64,000 nt of DNA, taken from the NCBI GenBank assembly GCA_019233755.1, contig JAFAMD010000043.1, forward strand, positions 39,156 to 103,155, written 5' to 3'. Positions 7,382-15,618 of the stretch are shown here, piece by piece. A program made the translations under genes and the position numbers. Under the pieces are notes generated by a model that was given only the letters and a program-made list of their open reading frames with translations, had not been told where the DNA came from and searched no databases. Source of the DNA: Acidobacteriaceae bacterium. Lineage in GTDB: Bacteria > Acidobacteriota > Terriglobia > Bryobacterales > Bryobacteraceae. How positions within the stretch are numbered: position 1 is the stretch's first letter; the number at the start of each line of letters is the position of its first letter.

Positions 7382-8254
7382 CTACTTGACGTCCATTGTC
7401 TTCTTCAGCCAGGCGATCATTTCCGGTTTCCAATGTTGCATTCCAGGCTCGCGCCAGCGTGACATGCCGTGTCCACCGTCCTCGATTGTGATCAGCTCGC
7501 AACTGGACCCGACGCCGCGGATCGCTTCACAAAACGTGGTGGACTGCTCATACGCGACCTGATCATCCTTCGTTCCGTGTATGCAGAGAAAGGGCGGCAT
7601 GCCTTTGTGAACGGCGGCGATAGGGGCGACCGCATACAACTTGGCAAGACCGGCCTCGTCAAGTTCTTCGACGCCGAAAAAATGAATCCCTCCGCCATTC
7701 GAAGCGTGGCGGTTGATAGTAACCATGTCAAAACGTTCCGGGTGAGCGCGACGGAGCTCGGCTAACTTTCCGTAATCCGATGGCCCATAGAAATCGACGA
7801 CTGCTGCAACTGCGGTGTCCGCCGGAGCGTGAGTCCCGGCGTAGTTCACGAGTAAGCCACCCGCGGATTCGCCGATAATCGCGATCTTCGAGACATCGAC
7901 GTGGTAAGTCGCGGCATTCGCTTTCACCCAAGCGATGCTGTCGTTAATGTCTTCCATTGCTTGAGGGAATTGAGCGTCGGGAGCTAGTCGATAGTCGACA
8001 CTGAACCAGGCGAAGCCAGCGCTGGACAGCGGCTCAAACAGAGGCTTAACATTCGTACTTTTGCTTCCGCCGTCAAAGCCTCCTCCATGGACGAGAATCG
8101 CCGCCGGGAACGGGCCTGGTCCGTCAGGGATGTGGAGATCGAGAAGTAAAGCCTTGCTTCCGCGACGGGCGTATTCGACATCTTTTTGATCGAGAGCGAA
8201 CCCGGACAGCGCCGTGACGGCTGTTATCACGACAAAAAGAATGGACTTCCGCAT
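7382..8254 (-). CDS. Secreted alpha/beta hydrolase (carboxylesterase/BD-FAE type)
   Basis: A 290-residue esterase with a signal peptide (residues 1-20). The hormone-sensitive-lipase/feruloyl-esterase-like oxyanion motif HGGGF is at residues 56-60. The nucleophile elbow GESAGG puts the serine at S130, followed by a GTKDD acid region and GGHGM with the catalytic histidine near the C-terminus. Acts in the periplasm or outside, probably on acyl esters. ATG 8254 is chosen because the signal peptide begins there; an upstream in-frame start at 8296 adds only an uncharacteristic extension. Parts of its 5' end and leader are repeated, with an internal deletion, at 11109-11235. Confidence 0.88.
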   Translation of the reverse strand: MRKSILFVVITAVTALSGFALDQKDVEYARRGSKALLLDLHIPDGPGPFPAAILVHGGGFDGGSKSTNVKPLFEPLSSAGFAWFSVDYRLAPDAQFPQAMEDINDSIAWVKANAATYHVDVSKIAIIGESAGGLLVNYAGTHAPADTAVAAVVDFYGPSDYGKLAELRRAHPERFDMVTINRHASNGGGIHFFGVEELDEAGLAKLYAVAPIAAVHKGMPPFLCIHGTKDDQVAYEQSTTFCEAIRGVGSSCELITIEDGGHGMSRWREPGMQHWKPEMIAWLKKTMDVK

Positions 8255-8299
8255 CGATCGGGATTGTATCAGCGTCGGTGACAGAACTCGAATCACGTC

Positions 8300-9643
8300 T
8301 CATCCCACTTTCTTTCCGAATAGCCGAAATCGAGATCGGCGTGGCAACGTGGAGTAAGCGATTGAACCTGCGAGGCTCAACTCGATCTCCGTACCGGAAC
8401 CGGCGCGGCTCCAAATGGTCAACTCTGCGCCGACTTGTCGGGCCCGTTCCTGTATTCCAGAGAGGCCGTAATGTCCTGGGCGACCCTGTTCCAGAATCTC
8501 GGCTGGAATGCCTTCGCCATCATCTCGAATACGCAGACGGAACACCCGCTCTCCGTAGCTAATTTCAGCTTCAATATGGCGGGCATGGGCGTGTTTGAAG
8601 GCATTGCGCAAGACCTCACGAGAAATGCGGTAAAACTCGTCCCTTATGATTGGGTGCAAGTCCCTTGGCAAACCTTCCACCACCAGACCGAAGGCCGCGT
8701 CATTGTCTCGAGACAGTTCATTCCCCACCGCGTTCACCGCTTCGGAAAATTCATTCGTAACCGTTGTAGACGACCGCAACTCATAAACAGCACTTCTACC
8801 CTCGGCAATCGCCTGGTCAGCACGTTCGAGGGTTTTTTCAAGTTGTTCCTTGGCCTTTCCCTCCGGCAGTTGATTGCTTACGACTTCAAGATGGAGCATC
8901 AACGCCTGAAAGCTCTGCAAGAGCGTGTCGTGCAAGTCCCGGGCGAGACGGGTGCGCTCTGCCACCCGCTCCTCCAAACGCAGTTCAATAAAGCGCCGGG
9001 CGATAGACCATCCGAAGAAGGCGGCGATGAAAAATGTGGAAAGCGCTGTTGCCGGCACAATCACGAGGATCCTGCGTTGGACGCTGCTCATTTCCGCTAC
9101 GCCCCGCGCTAGTTCCTCGCTGGCTTGCTGATTAATGCTGTTGACCAGAATGGCAGTCTGAGTTTCGATTGGGTTCAGTTCGTTGCCCACCCGAGGCTGG
9201 ATCCTCCCCCAGTCGCCCGATTTCGCCAGGTCGAGAATAGCCTCGATCTCTGACGTCAGCGTGACGTCGATAGTATCCAGGGTTGGTAAGAAAGAGGCAT
9301 CTACAACGGTTCCGGACGGCAGGTTGGCGATGGCAGCCCTGGTTTGTTGAGTCTGTTCCTGGAGAGTTCTACGCAATGATTCAGCTTCTGTTACGAGACG
9401 GTGTAAATCCATCGACCGCGCAAGGTCATCCAATCGGCGATGGAATGAAAGAAGGTTCGCCTGAAGCCGCAAAACCGCAATGAGCTGCTGATTCGCACCT
9501 GTGAGACGATCGGTTTCATTGCGAGTTATATGAAATTGCGAGACGACGAGCGCATTTCCACCTAAAATCAACACGATTAAGGTGGCAAAAGTCAGCGTTA
9601 ACCGAGGACCGAAGTTGAAAGAGCTAGTGCCTGCCCTCCCCAT
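8300..9643 (-). CDS. Orphan sensor histidine kinase, NarL/DesK type
   Basis: A 447-residue membrane kinase. One helix lies near residues 15-35, a mostly helical periplasmic sensor near 36-190, a second helix near 192-214, then a HisKA_3 dimerisation domain with ARDLHDTLLQ (phospho-acceptor about H238). The C-terminal HATPase has NAFKHAHA as N-box and DDGEGIP and GHYGLSGIQERA as G-boxes. ATG 9643 is favoured over TTG 9658 because GGGAG precedes it. Kinases of this class normally pair with a LuxR-type regulator, but none is adjacent. The upstream neighbour is a solute-binding lipoprotein in the same direction (95-base gap), which may feed it a signal. Confidence 0.9.
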   Translation of the reverse strand: MGRAGTSSFNFGPRLTLTFATLIVLILGGNALVVSQFHITRNETDRLTGANQQLIAVLRLQANLLSFHRRLDDLARSMDLHRLVTEAESLRRTLQEQTQQTRAAIANLPSGTVVDASFLPTLDTIDVTLTSEIEAILDLAKSGDWGRIQPRVGNELNPIETQTAILVNSINQQASEELARGVAEMSSVQRRILVIVPATALSTFFIAAFFGWSIARRFIELRLEERVAERTRLARDLHDTLLQSFQALMLHLEVVSNQLPEGKAKEQLEKTLERADQAIAEGRSAVYELRSSTTVTNEFSEAVNAVGNELSRDNDAAFGLVVEGLPRDLHPIIRDEFYRISREVLRNAFKHAHARHIEAEISYGERVFRLRIRDDGEGIPAEILEQGRPGHYGLSGIQERARQVGAELTIWSRAGSGTEIELSLAGSIAYSTLPRRSRFRLFGKKVG

Positions 9644-9738
9644 CCCAGCTCCCTTCAAGAAATTTCCGCGATTATACTCTTACCTGCACGCGCTAACGCC
9701 GGTGAATGCACGCGACGGTGTTGGGCCTCGCAAGCAAC

Positions 9739-11082
9739 CTACTTCCGTGTTTCAGGCGGCCCGGTACGGAACCCGGTTATCGCGACCAATTGCTTTTCAA
9801 GGTCCGCCGCAGCTTCCGGCGCCCGTTTCTGCCCAGTCAGCACCGCATGCACAGCCGCCGCGTAGTCTGCACTAACTTGCTTATACCGGGCTCCGGCCTC
9901 AACGGAGGGCCTACTGACCAAATCCATCCCGTGTTGAATCGGTTTCTGAAACTCACTGTGCAGGTCAGAGACTGAGGGCAGGTTAGCGATTTCGAACCGC
10001 CCGGGAGAGGCACTTTTCCTGTTCTCGTTCGATTGGATTTGCGCTCGCACCAGGAATCGAACGAACTCGATCGCTTCGCTACGATGGGCCGAATACAGGG
10101 AAACTGACAAGCCGGAACCGCCTAATGTACCAGCCGATCCTCCAGGGCCGCCAGGAATGCTCGTAAAGCCCGTCTCCACGATTGGGTTGAGGTTTCGCCA
10201 ATAAACCCGCGGAGATCGCCCGGCACGAGTGATCGTCGTCCCGAGCCAGACTCGGTTAAATGCCGCTTTTCCCGACCCAAAAACATTCATCGAATCAATT
10301 TCCCGATAGGCAACCACACTTGGCGGCGATATCGAACCGATCCAGCGTTTGGCCCGTTCCCATGCCCGAATCGCCGCCGGATTATTCACGCTGATCGTAC
10401 GGTCGCTTTCGATGATTCTGCCTCCTCCTTCCGCGATCTGCCATTCCAGGGCATTGCATGTCAATGCCTCAGCCGATACCCCTTGCCACACGTAGCCCCA
10501 AAAATCTTTACTGCCCTTCGCGCGCTCACCCGACTGAATCCGCTTGGCCATGCTCTCCAACTCCTCCCAGGTCCTGGGAGGATGGTCATAGCCGTATTTG
10601 AGCAAAAGATCGCTTCGATATTCCAAAGCGCCGACATTAACTTGATAAGGGATGGCCACCAGCTTTCCGTTAACTGTGTAGAAAGGCAGCAATTGCGGCT
10701 CGAGCGAGGAGATTTCCGTGGCCGAGTACGGTGCTAAGTCGATCAGATCGGATTCGAGTGTCCCGGACCAGATCAAATCGATACCCAGGAGATCGATACC
10801 GGAGGGACCTGCTTTTAAGAGCTTGCGCCAGAGGTCTAATTGATCGAAAGTGCCCTCAGGGATCGGCATTTCCCGAATGAGAATTCCGGTTCGCTGTGTG
10901 AATTGTTGCGATAGTGCAGACCTCTTCGATATCTCCTCAGGCTCGAACCGCCAACCGTGAGGGTAGCGCAAGGTCACTGGCTCTCGTGCTGAGTGTTGGC
11001 AAGAAACCAGCAGCATGGATAACAAAAATGTCCATGCAGTCCGCCATGCGGCGCGCGGTACGCCGGGCAAGGTCCTATTCAT
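9739..11082 (-). CDS. Solute-binding lipoprotein of the sugar ABC family, without transporter genes
   Basis: A 447-residue family 1 extracellular solute-binding protein. The lipobox LLVSC puts the lipidated cysteine at C28. Family signatures include GIDLIWSGTLESDL, IPYQVNVGALEYRSDLL, PPRTWEEL and a late SEAIEFVRFLVRA segment. Such proteins deliver sugars or oligosaccharides to MalF/MalG-type permeases, but no permease or ATPase lies nearby. It is followed in the same direction by a sensor kinase, so a role as ligand sensor is possible. The pair lies between two copies of esterase-derived sequence. Confidence 0.87.
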   Translation of the reverse strand: MNRTLPGVPRAAWRTAWTFLLSMLLVSCQHSAREPVTLRYPHGWRFEPEEISKRSALSQQFTQRTGILIREMPIPEGTFDQLDLWRKLLKAGPSGIDLLGIDLIWSGTLESDLIDLAPYSATEISSLEPQLLPFYTVNGKLVAIPYQVNVGALEYRSDLLLKYGYDHPPRTWEELESMAKRIQSGERAKGSKDFWGYVWQGVSAEALTCNALEWQIAEGGGRIIESDRTISVNNPAAIRAWERAKRWIGSISPPSVVAYREIDSMNVFGSGKAAFNRVWLGTTITRAGRSPRVYWRNLNPIVETGFTSIPGGPGGSAGTLGGSGLSVSLYSAHRSEAIEFVRFLVRAQIQSNENRKSASPGRFEIANLPSVSDLHSEFQKPIQHGMDLVSRPSVEAGARYKQVSADYAAAVHAVLTGQKRAPEAAADLEKQLVAITGFRTGPPETRK

Positions 11083-11108
11083 CGCTGGATTCTCGAGGGA
11101 AGATCGGG

Positions 11109-11235
11109 CGGCTCAAACAGAGGCTTAACATTCGTACTTTTGTTTCCCCCGTTAAAGCCTTCTCCATTGACGAGAATTGCTGCCGGGAGCGGGCCCGAAA
11201 AACGGACTTCCGCATCGCCCGGGATTGTATCAGCG
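11109..11235 (-). pseudogene. Internally deleted remnant of the secreted esterase gene
   Basis: Bases 11109-11192 match 8030-8113 of the esterase gene at roughly 85 to 90 percent by eye, encoding an altered AAILVHGGGFDGGSKSTN block. Bases 11204-11235 match 8244-8274, covering the esterase start codon and leader. The roughly 130 bases between these blocks in the intact gene are missing, so the remnant cannot make the protein. Orientation is the same as the intact gene. The substitutions show the copy is older than a recent tandem duplication. Confidence 0.88.
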
Positions 11236-11274
11236 CCAGGATCAGGATTGCCGCGTGCATGGTATCCCGGTTCC

Positions 11275-11958
11275 ATGCAGAAAGAAGCCGTTCGTCAATG
11301 GTACGACCAGATGTGGAACCTGTGGGACGAATCAGTCTTCGAGCAGATTCTCGACCGGGAGATCGAATTGCGTGGCTCTTTGGGTCAAGTTCACCACGGT
11401 TATACCGGAGTTGCCGAATACATGCGCTTCGTGCGAACCGCATTTCGTGATTTCAGAAACCAGATTGAAGATCTGGTGGAAGAACAGAACCGCGTTTTCG
11501 CGCGACTCACTTACACCGGAACCCATAATGGCGAGCTGTTCGGGATTCCGCCCACGGGACGGAGGGTGGAGTACGCAGGTGCTGCCTTGTTTACATTCCG
11601 AGATGAGCGAATCGTGAAAGTGTGGGTGCTGGGAGACGTTGATCATCTGAAGCGGCAGCTATCTGACTCTCCATCCAGACCGAAGACCGTATATATGGTC
11701 GTGGAGCACTTCAAGAAAAAAGATGCCGCGGCGGTGTATCGCCGATTTCGGGATTGCGGCCGCATGACGCCTGAGGGACTGATATACGTATCGAGTTGGG
11801 TCGATGAAAAACTCGAGCGATGCTATCAACTTATGGAAACCCATGACCGGAAGCTGCTCGATGAGTGGATGGCCAGGTGGAACGATCTTGTCGATTTCGA
11901 AGTGCACCCAGTTATCACCTCGAAAGAGGCCGCGGGAAAAATCGCACCGCAGCCGTAG
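11275..11958 (+). CDS. SnoaL-like domain fused to a DUF3303-type domain
   Basis: A 227-residue cytoplasmic protein with two parts. Residues 1-130 resemble SnoaL/NTF2-like ester-cyclase proteins (WYDQMWN near the start, GYTGVAEYM, GTHNGELFGIPPTGR, and FRDERIVKVWVLGD at the end of the fold). Residues about 138-220 match the small DUF3303 family (YMVVEHFK, RGRMTPEGL-like DCGRMTPEGLIYVSSW, CYQLMET, WNDLVDFEVHPV). ATG 11275 is preferred because the frame upstream is the esterase remnant read antisense. Reaction unknown; SnoaL-like folds often act on or bind small hydrophobic compounds. The ribosome site is weak. Confidence 0.78.
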   Translation: MQKEAVRQWYDQMWNLWDESVFEQILDREIELRGSLGQVHHGYTGVAEYMRFVRTAFRDFRNQIEDLVEEQNRVFARLTYTGTHNGELFGIPPTGRRVEYAGAALFTFRDERIVKVWVLGDVDHLKRQLSDSPSRPKTVYMVVEHFKKKDAAAVYRRFRDCGRMTPEGLIYVSSWVDEKLERCYQLMETHDRKLLDEWMARWNDLVDFEVHPVITSKEAAGKIAPQP

Positions 11959-11971
11959 CGGATCTGATCCT

Positions 11972-13012
11972 TCAGCTCTTTTCCGTCTGCAGTTGTTTCT
12001 CCAGCTCGGCGACGCGGCGTTCCAACGCACGGATGGTGCGGAGCATCTCCGGAAGACGTGTATAAGCGGCGGATGCGCGGAGCCAATCCCTGGAATCGAA
12101 TGCGGGAGAACCGCTGACCACCGTGCCGGCGGGCACATCGTGGCCGACGCCGGATTGCGCCCATACAATGGCGTTTTTGTGAATGGTCAGGTGGCCGGAG
12201 GAACCCGTCTGGCCCGCCATGATCACATTTTCTTCGAGCACCGTGCTGCCGGCCAGGCCGGTTTGACCGCAGATGATATTGTCCTCGCCGACGACGCAGG
12301 CGTGGCCAATCTGGCAGAGACTGTCGATCTTTGCACCACGCCGGATGCGCGTTTCGCCGAGCGTCGCACGGTCGATGGACGTTAGTGTCTGCACTTCGAC
12401 GTCATCTTCGAGAACCGTGATGCCGGACTGCACAATCTTGTGCTGGCGGCCATCGTCCCCCTTCGCAAAGCCAAAACCGTCGCCGCCTATGACCACTCCG
12501 TTGTGCAGGGTAACGCGGTTGCCGATGCGGCAATATTCGCGCACGGAGACATGGGAATGCGCCGTGAAATCATCGCCAACGGTGCAGCCTTGGTAAATCA
12601 CGGCGTGGGGATGAAGCACGGCATTGGCGCCAATGACCGCGTCTTCACCGACGACGGCATAAGCGCCTATGGAAGGGTTGGGGCCGATGGTAGCGGTGGC
12701 CGCGATCGATGCCGTAGGATGAATTCCCGGCGCAGGCTTGGGCGGTTGATAGAAGAGGGCGAGAGCGCGGGCGAAATCGTGATACGGATTGCCGGAGACA
12801 AGGGTAGCGATATTTTCGATGGGCTCGGCCGCAATGATCGCGGCGGCGCGAGTCGCTTTCGCTTTCGGCGCGTACTTCATGTTGGCGAGAAACGTGATCT
12901 CGCCGGGGCCGGCTTTCTCGATGGTCGAGACGCCGGTGATCGGCGCCTCAGAATCACCGGTCAGCCCGCACCCCAGAAGGTTCGCAAGCTGCCCGAGCGT
13001 AAAGGTGGGCAT
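11972..13012 (-). CDS. lpxD: UDP-3-O-acylglucosamine N-acyltransferase
   Basis: Third step of lipid A synthesis: adds the N-linked 3-hydroxyacyl chain to UDP-3-O-acylglucosamine. The 346-residue length is normal. The N-terminal uridine-binding domain (about residues 1-100) is followed by many left-handed beta-helix hexapeptides (for example IGPNSIGAYAVVGEDAVIG-like runs). The catalytic-region motif is GGDGFGFAKGDDG, and a C-terminal helix carries an LEKQLQ coiled segment. It lies 15 bases downstream of the fumarylacetoacetase-family gene and may be cotranscribed with it. No other early lipid A genes are adjacent; the LpxK domain is at 39-40 kb. Confidence 0.96.
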   Translation of the reverse strand: MPTFTLGQLANLLGCGLTGDSEAPITGVSTIEKAGPGEITFLANMKYAPKAKATRAAAIIAAEPIENIATLVSGNPYHDFARALALFYQPPKPAPGIHPTASIAATATIGPNPSIGAYAVVGEDAVIGANAVLHPHAVIYQGCTVGDDFTAHSHVSVREYCRIGNRVTLHNGVVIGGDGFGFAKGDDGRQHKIVQSGITVLEDDVEVQTLTSIDRATLGETRIRRGAKIDSLCQIGHACVVGEDNIICGQTGLAGSTVLEENVIMAGQTGSSGHLTIHKNAIVWAQSGVGHDVPAGTVVSGSPAFDSRDWLRASAAYTRLPEMLRTIRALERRVAELEKQLQTEKS

Positions 13013-13027
13013 GGTAACTGCTCCGAT

Positions 13028-13909
13028 TCAGCTCTCCGCAACGATCGGGTTGCGCAATTCGCCGATACCGGCGATTTTAACCGTCACTTCTTCACCCGGA
13101 TGGAGATAGCGCGGCGGCTTACGCGCGAACCCGACACCGGCGGGTGTGCCCGTGGAGACGATGTCGCCCGGTTCCAGCGTGAAGACACTCGACAGGAACG
13201 CAATCAGGTCAGGGATCTTGAAGATCAGCTCGCGAGTGTTGGAATCCTGCATGATTTCGGGCTCGGCGCCGGGGCTTTTTAGCTCGAGCTGAATGTCGAG
13301 CTCGTGAGGATCCGCAATTTCATCGGCCGAGACGATCCACGGGCCCATCGGAGCGAAGGTATCGAAGGTTTTGCCCATGAGCCATTGGGTCGTCGCCCTC
13401 TGATAATCGCGAGCGCTTACGTCGTTGACGATGGTGTAGCCGAAGACATGTTGGGCCCAGTCCTGGGCGGCAATGTGACGGCCGCCGCGGCCAATGACGA
13501 ATGCGAACTCGCCCTCATAATCGGGCGCCTTAGAGACCTTAGGCAGCACGATATTGTCGCCAGGCGCAATCACGGCGGTTGCAAACTTGTTGAAGATGGT
13601 CGGAACCTTGGGAATTTCGGCGCCGGTTTCCTTGGCGTGGTCGAGATAGTTGAGGCCTACGCAGATCAGTTTGCGCGGGCGTGGAATGGGGGCCAGCAGT
13701 TTCACGCTACTTAACGCGTGCGTGGAACCCTCGGGGGGAGCGGCGAGCAGCTTTTCGGCTTTAGCGCGGCCCTCTGGACCGAATTCGATAAACTCTACAA
13801 GCGACTGGCAGCCCGCAGACGACAGATCGACGACGGCATCAGTGCCGGAAAGGACGCCGGGCCGACGGGCACCCGCGAACTCGAACGTGACGAAGCGCAT
13901 GCTTGTCAT
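13028..13909 (-). CDS. Fumarylacetoacetate hydrolase family protein
   Basis: A 293-residue enzyme of the FAH superfamily, in which members hydrolyse or decarboxylate acylpyruvates and related 2-oxo acids in aromatic or sugar acid breakdown. Visible signatures: ICVGLNYLDHAKETG, IFNKFATAVIAPGD, the metal-binding PDYEGEFAFVIGRGG, VNDVSARDYQ, KTFDTFAPMGPW and TGTPAGVGF. The exact substrate is not determinable. The first ATG at 13909 is used; ATG 13900 (three codons later) is equally possible. Upstream of lpxD in the same direction. Confidence 0.92.
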   Translation of the reverse strand: MTSMRFVTFEFAGARRPGVLSGTDAVVDLSSAGCQSLVEFIEFGPEGRAKAEKLLAAPPEGSTHALSSVKLLAPIPRPRKLICVGLNYLDHAKETGAEIPKVPTIFNKFATAVIAPGDNIVLPKVSKAPDYEGEFAFVIGRGGRHIAAQDWAQHVFGYTIVNDVSARDYQRATTQWLMGKTFDTFAPMGPWIVSADEIADPHELDIQLELKSPGAEPEIMQDSNTRELIFKIPDLIAFLSSVFTLEPGDIVSTGTPAGVGFARKPPRYLHPGEEVTVKIAGIGELRNPIVAES

Positions 13910-14005
13910 CTTAGATCGGTCGGTTTTGGAGTCTGAAACCGGCGCGGGCTGCTGACATGTTGGTGGTACGATAATTTTGCAACTTGCCGGAAGGAGGCAA
14001 TAGAA

Positions 14006-14386
14006 GTGCCCTTTCGTACTATGCTTTGTTTCTTCGCTGCGGTGGGCATACTTACTGCAGGGGACAAGAAAGATTTTCTCAACCCGAACCCGGGTGGAGT
14101 TCAGAAAGCTCCGGGTAACAAAACGGCGCCGTTTGACGGGCGCGTGGACGTAACTCGGCTACTGAGCAACCTACCTTCTAATCAATCCGCAAAGCTGCCG
14201 TCGGCCAAGAAGGAGTGCTCCATCCCATTGCGTTGGGGGAAGGTCGACATTGAGCCGGGTCCGGGTATCAAATCTGTTCCGCATCCGGAGCAGTTCGACG
14301 GCATGTATGCGCCGAATCCGGCGCCGTCCTGCCTGAGTGCAGAGAACGAAATGCCGGGGCCGTCAAAAGAGAAACTGTCGAAGTAG
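14006..14386 (+). CDS. Small exported protein, function unknown
   Basis: A 126-residue protein starting at GTG 14006 behind a strong AAGGAGG at 13991-13997. A short N-terminal hydrophobic stretch (about residues 5-18) looks like a signal peptide. The remainder is proline- and charge-rich with two cysteines (KKECSIPL and APSCLSAEN), which could form a disulfide. No domain was recognised. It is transcribed towards the LOG-like gene. Confidence 0.6.
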   Translation: MPFRTMLCFFAAVGILTAGDKKDFLNPNPGGVQKAPGNKTAPFDGRVDVTRLLSNLPSNQSAKLPSAKKECSIPLRWGKVDIEPGPGIKSVPHPEQFDGMYAPNPAPSCLSAENEMPGPSKEKLSK

Positions 14387-14403
14387 CAGTCGCGGCAGGC
14401 CGC

Positions 14404-15330
14404 TCAGGACGTGCGCGTCCGGGCGATTTCCGGCGCCTCTTCCACCGGAAGCTGGAGCGCCTTTTCCGGTTCGAGATAGTAGCGGGTCAGCCCCTCCCTC
14501 AAAATGTCCAGCGCCTCCTGCGGAGTGTCGGCAAAGCGGAAGAGATTCATGTCAGAGTCCGCGATCATGCCGTACTTGACCAAAGCCTCGAAGTTAATTA
14601 TTTCGTTCCAGAAACCGGATCCGTAGAGAACGATCAGGATCTTGCTTTCGAGCTTCTCCGTTTGGGCAAGTGTCAAGATCTCCGATAACTCGTCGAGTGT
14701 GCCAAAGCCCCCGGGAAATACGACCAGCGCCTTGGCCAGATACGCAAACCAGAATTTGCGCATGAAGAAGTAATGGAACTCGAAAGAGAGCTCCGGAGTG
14801 ATGTATGAATTCGGGCGCTGTTCGAACGGAAGACCGATATTCAGCCCGATGCTCTTGCCGCCGGCCTCAGTCGCGCCGCGATTGGCCGCCTCCATAATGC
14901 CCGGGCCTCCGCCGGAGCAGACCACAAAGCGGCGTGGTGATTCATTGCAGGGATTCGAAGCCGTGGAGAGGGAACCAGACCATTCCGTGACGAGCCGGGC
15001 CAGTTCGCGAGCCTCGTCGTAGTAACGGCCAAGCGGACCGTTCTCCTGGATACGCGCCGAGCCGAAGAACACAATGGTGTCCTGAATTTTCTCTTCCTGA
15101 AAGTGCGCCAGCGGCCACAGGTACTCCGAAAGGATACGGAGCGGGCGCGAGTCGGCACTCTGGAGGAAGGCTTCCTCACGGTAAGCGACCGGGCGGCGGA
15201 TCGATAAGTTCGCGCCGTCGGCCAATGTTTCGCGATCTTCGGGGACAGCCAAGTTCCGATTGTCGCACCGCAGGCGGCAACACAGGGTTTGCCTCGAACC
15301 CCTGGCGCTTTTCGCGACAGATTTTTTCAA
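14404..15330 (-). CDS. LOG/YgdH-like Rossmann-fold nucleotide-processing protein
   Basis: A 308-residue TIGR00730/LOG superfamily protein. Signature motifs are SGGGPGIMEAANRGA and PGGFGTLDELSEIL, plus IVFFGSARI near the start of the fold. Family members release bases from nucleoside 5'-monophosphates (cytokinin-activating LOG enzymes or PpnN-like nucleosidases); older annotations call them lysine decarboxylases, which is not supported. The long N-terminus and the TTG start at 15330 leave the true start uncertain. The neighbouring DUF1059 gene is divergent, only 23 bases away. Confidence 0.87.
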   Translation of the reverse strand: MKKSVAKSARGSRQTLCCRLRCDNRNLAVPEDRETLADGANLSIRRPVAYREEAFLQSADSRPLRILSEYLWPLAHFQEEKIQDTIVFFGSARIQENGPLGRYYDEARELARLVTEWSGSLSTASNPCNESPRRFVVCSGGGPGIMEAANRGATEAGGKSIGLNIGLPFEQRPNSYITPELSFEFHYFFMRKFWFAYLAKALVVFPGGFGTLDELSEILTLAQTEKLESKILIVLYGSGFWNEIINFEALVKYGMIADSDMNLFRFADTPQEALDILREGLTRYYLEPEKALQLPVEEAPEIARTRTS

Positions 15331-15336
15331 TATAAT
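15331..15336 (+). promoter_or_regulatory. Candidate -10 box for the DUF1059 gene
   Basis: A perfect TATAAT lies 18 bases ahead of ATG 15354. The region 16-18 bases upstream lacks a good -35 match. The short spacing would give a leader of only about ten bases. Confidence 0.35.
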
Positions 15337-15353
15337 TGCCGGGCGGGGTGCAT

Positions 15354-15608
15354 ATGTCGAAGGTTGTCAAGTGCCGCGAAGTCGGTGTGGATTGTGATTT
15401 CGAAGCGCGCGGGGAGACCGAGCAGGAAGTGCTGCAGAAGTGTGCCGAGCACGCTAAGAATGACCACGGCATGAACGAGATCCCGCCGGAGCTGGCAGCA
15501 AAAGTGAAATCCGCGATTCACGATGAATTGCGGCGCCTGGAAGACGCCTGCGGATTCGCGGACATCGGCGCCACTGTAAACGCCACCGGCCCAACACCCC
15601 ATTGCTAA
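15354..15608 (+). CDS. DUF1059 small protein
   Basis: An 84-residue soluble protein. DUF1059 features are visible: a CREVGVDCDFEARGET start with two cysteines, then EQEVLQKCAEHAKNDHGM with a further cysteine and histidine, suitable for metal binding or redox chemistry. Function of the family is unknown. The start ATG 15354 is preferred to a TTG six codons upstream. It is followed after 10 bases by the acyl-CoA ligase in the same direction, so the two are likely cotranscribed. Confidence 0.8.
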   Translation: MSKVVKCREVGVDCDFEARGETEQEVLQKCAEHAKNDHGMNEIPPELAAKVKSAIHDELRRLEDACGFADIGATVNATGPTPHC

Positions 15609-15618
15609 AATTCGGGCA

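Noticed and set aside
8030..11235. A transposon carrying the kinase and binding protein
   Set aside because: The flanking repeats are esterase coding sequence, direct and diverged, with no terminal inverted repeats or transposase.
12440..13282. Open frame antisense to lpxD and the FAH-family gene
   Set aside because: Gly/Arg-rich translation typical of the reverse of hexapeptide-repeat sequence; no family marks.
14404..15330. Lysine decarboxylase call for the LOG-like protein
   Set aside because: The PGGXGT and GGGXG motifs mark the LOG nucleotide-processing family; pyridoxal-phosphate decarboxylase motifs are absent.
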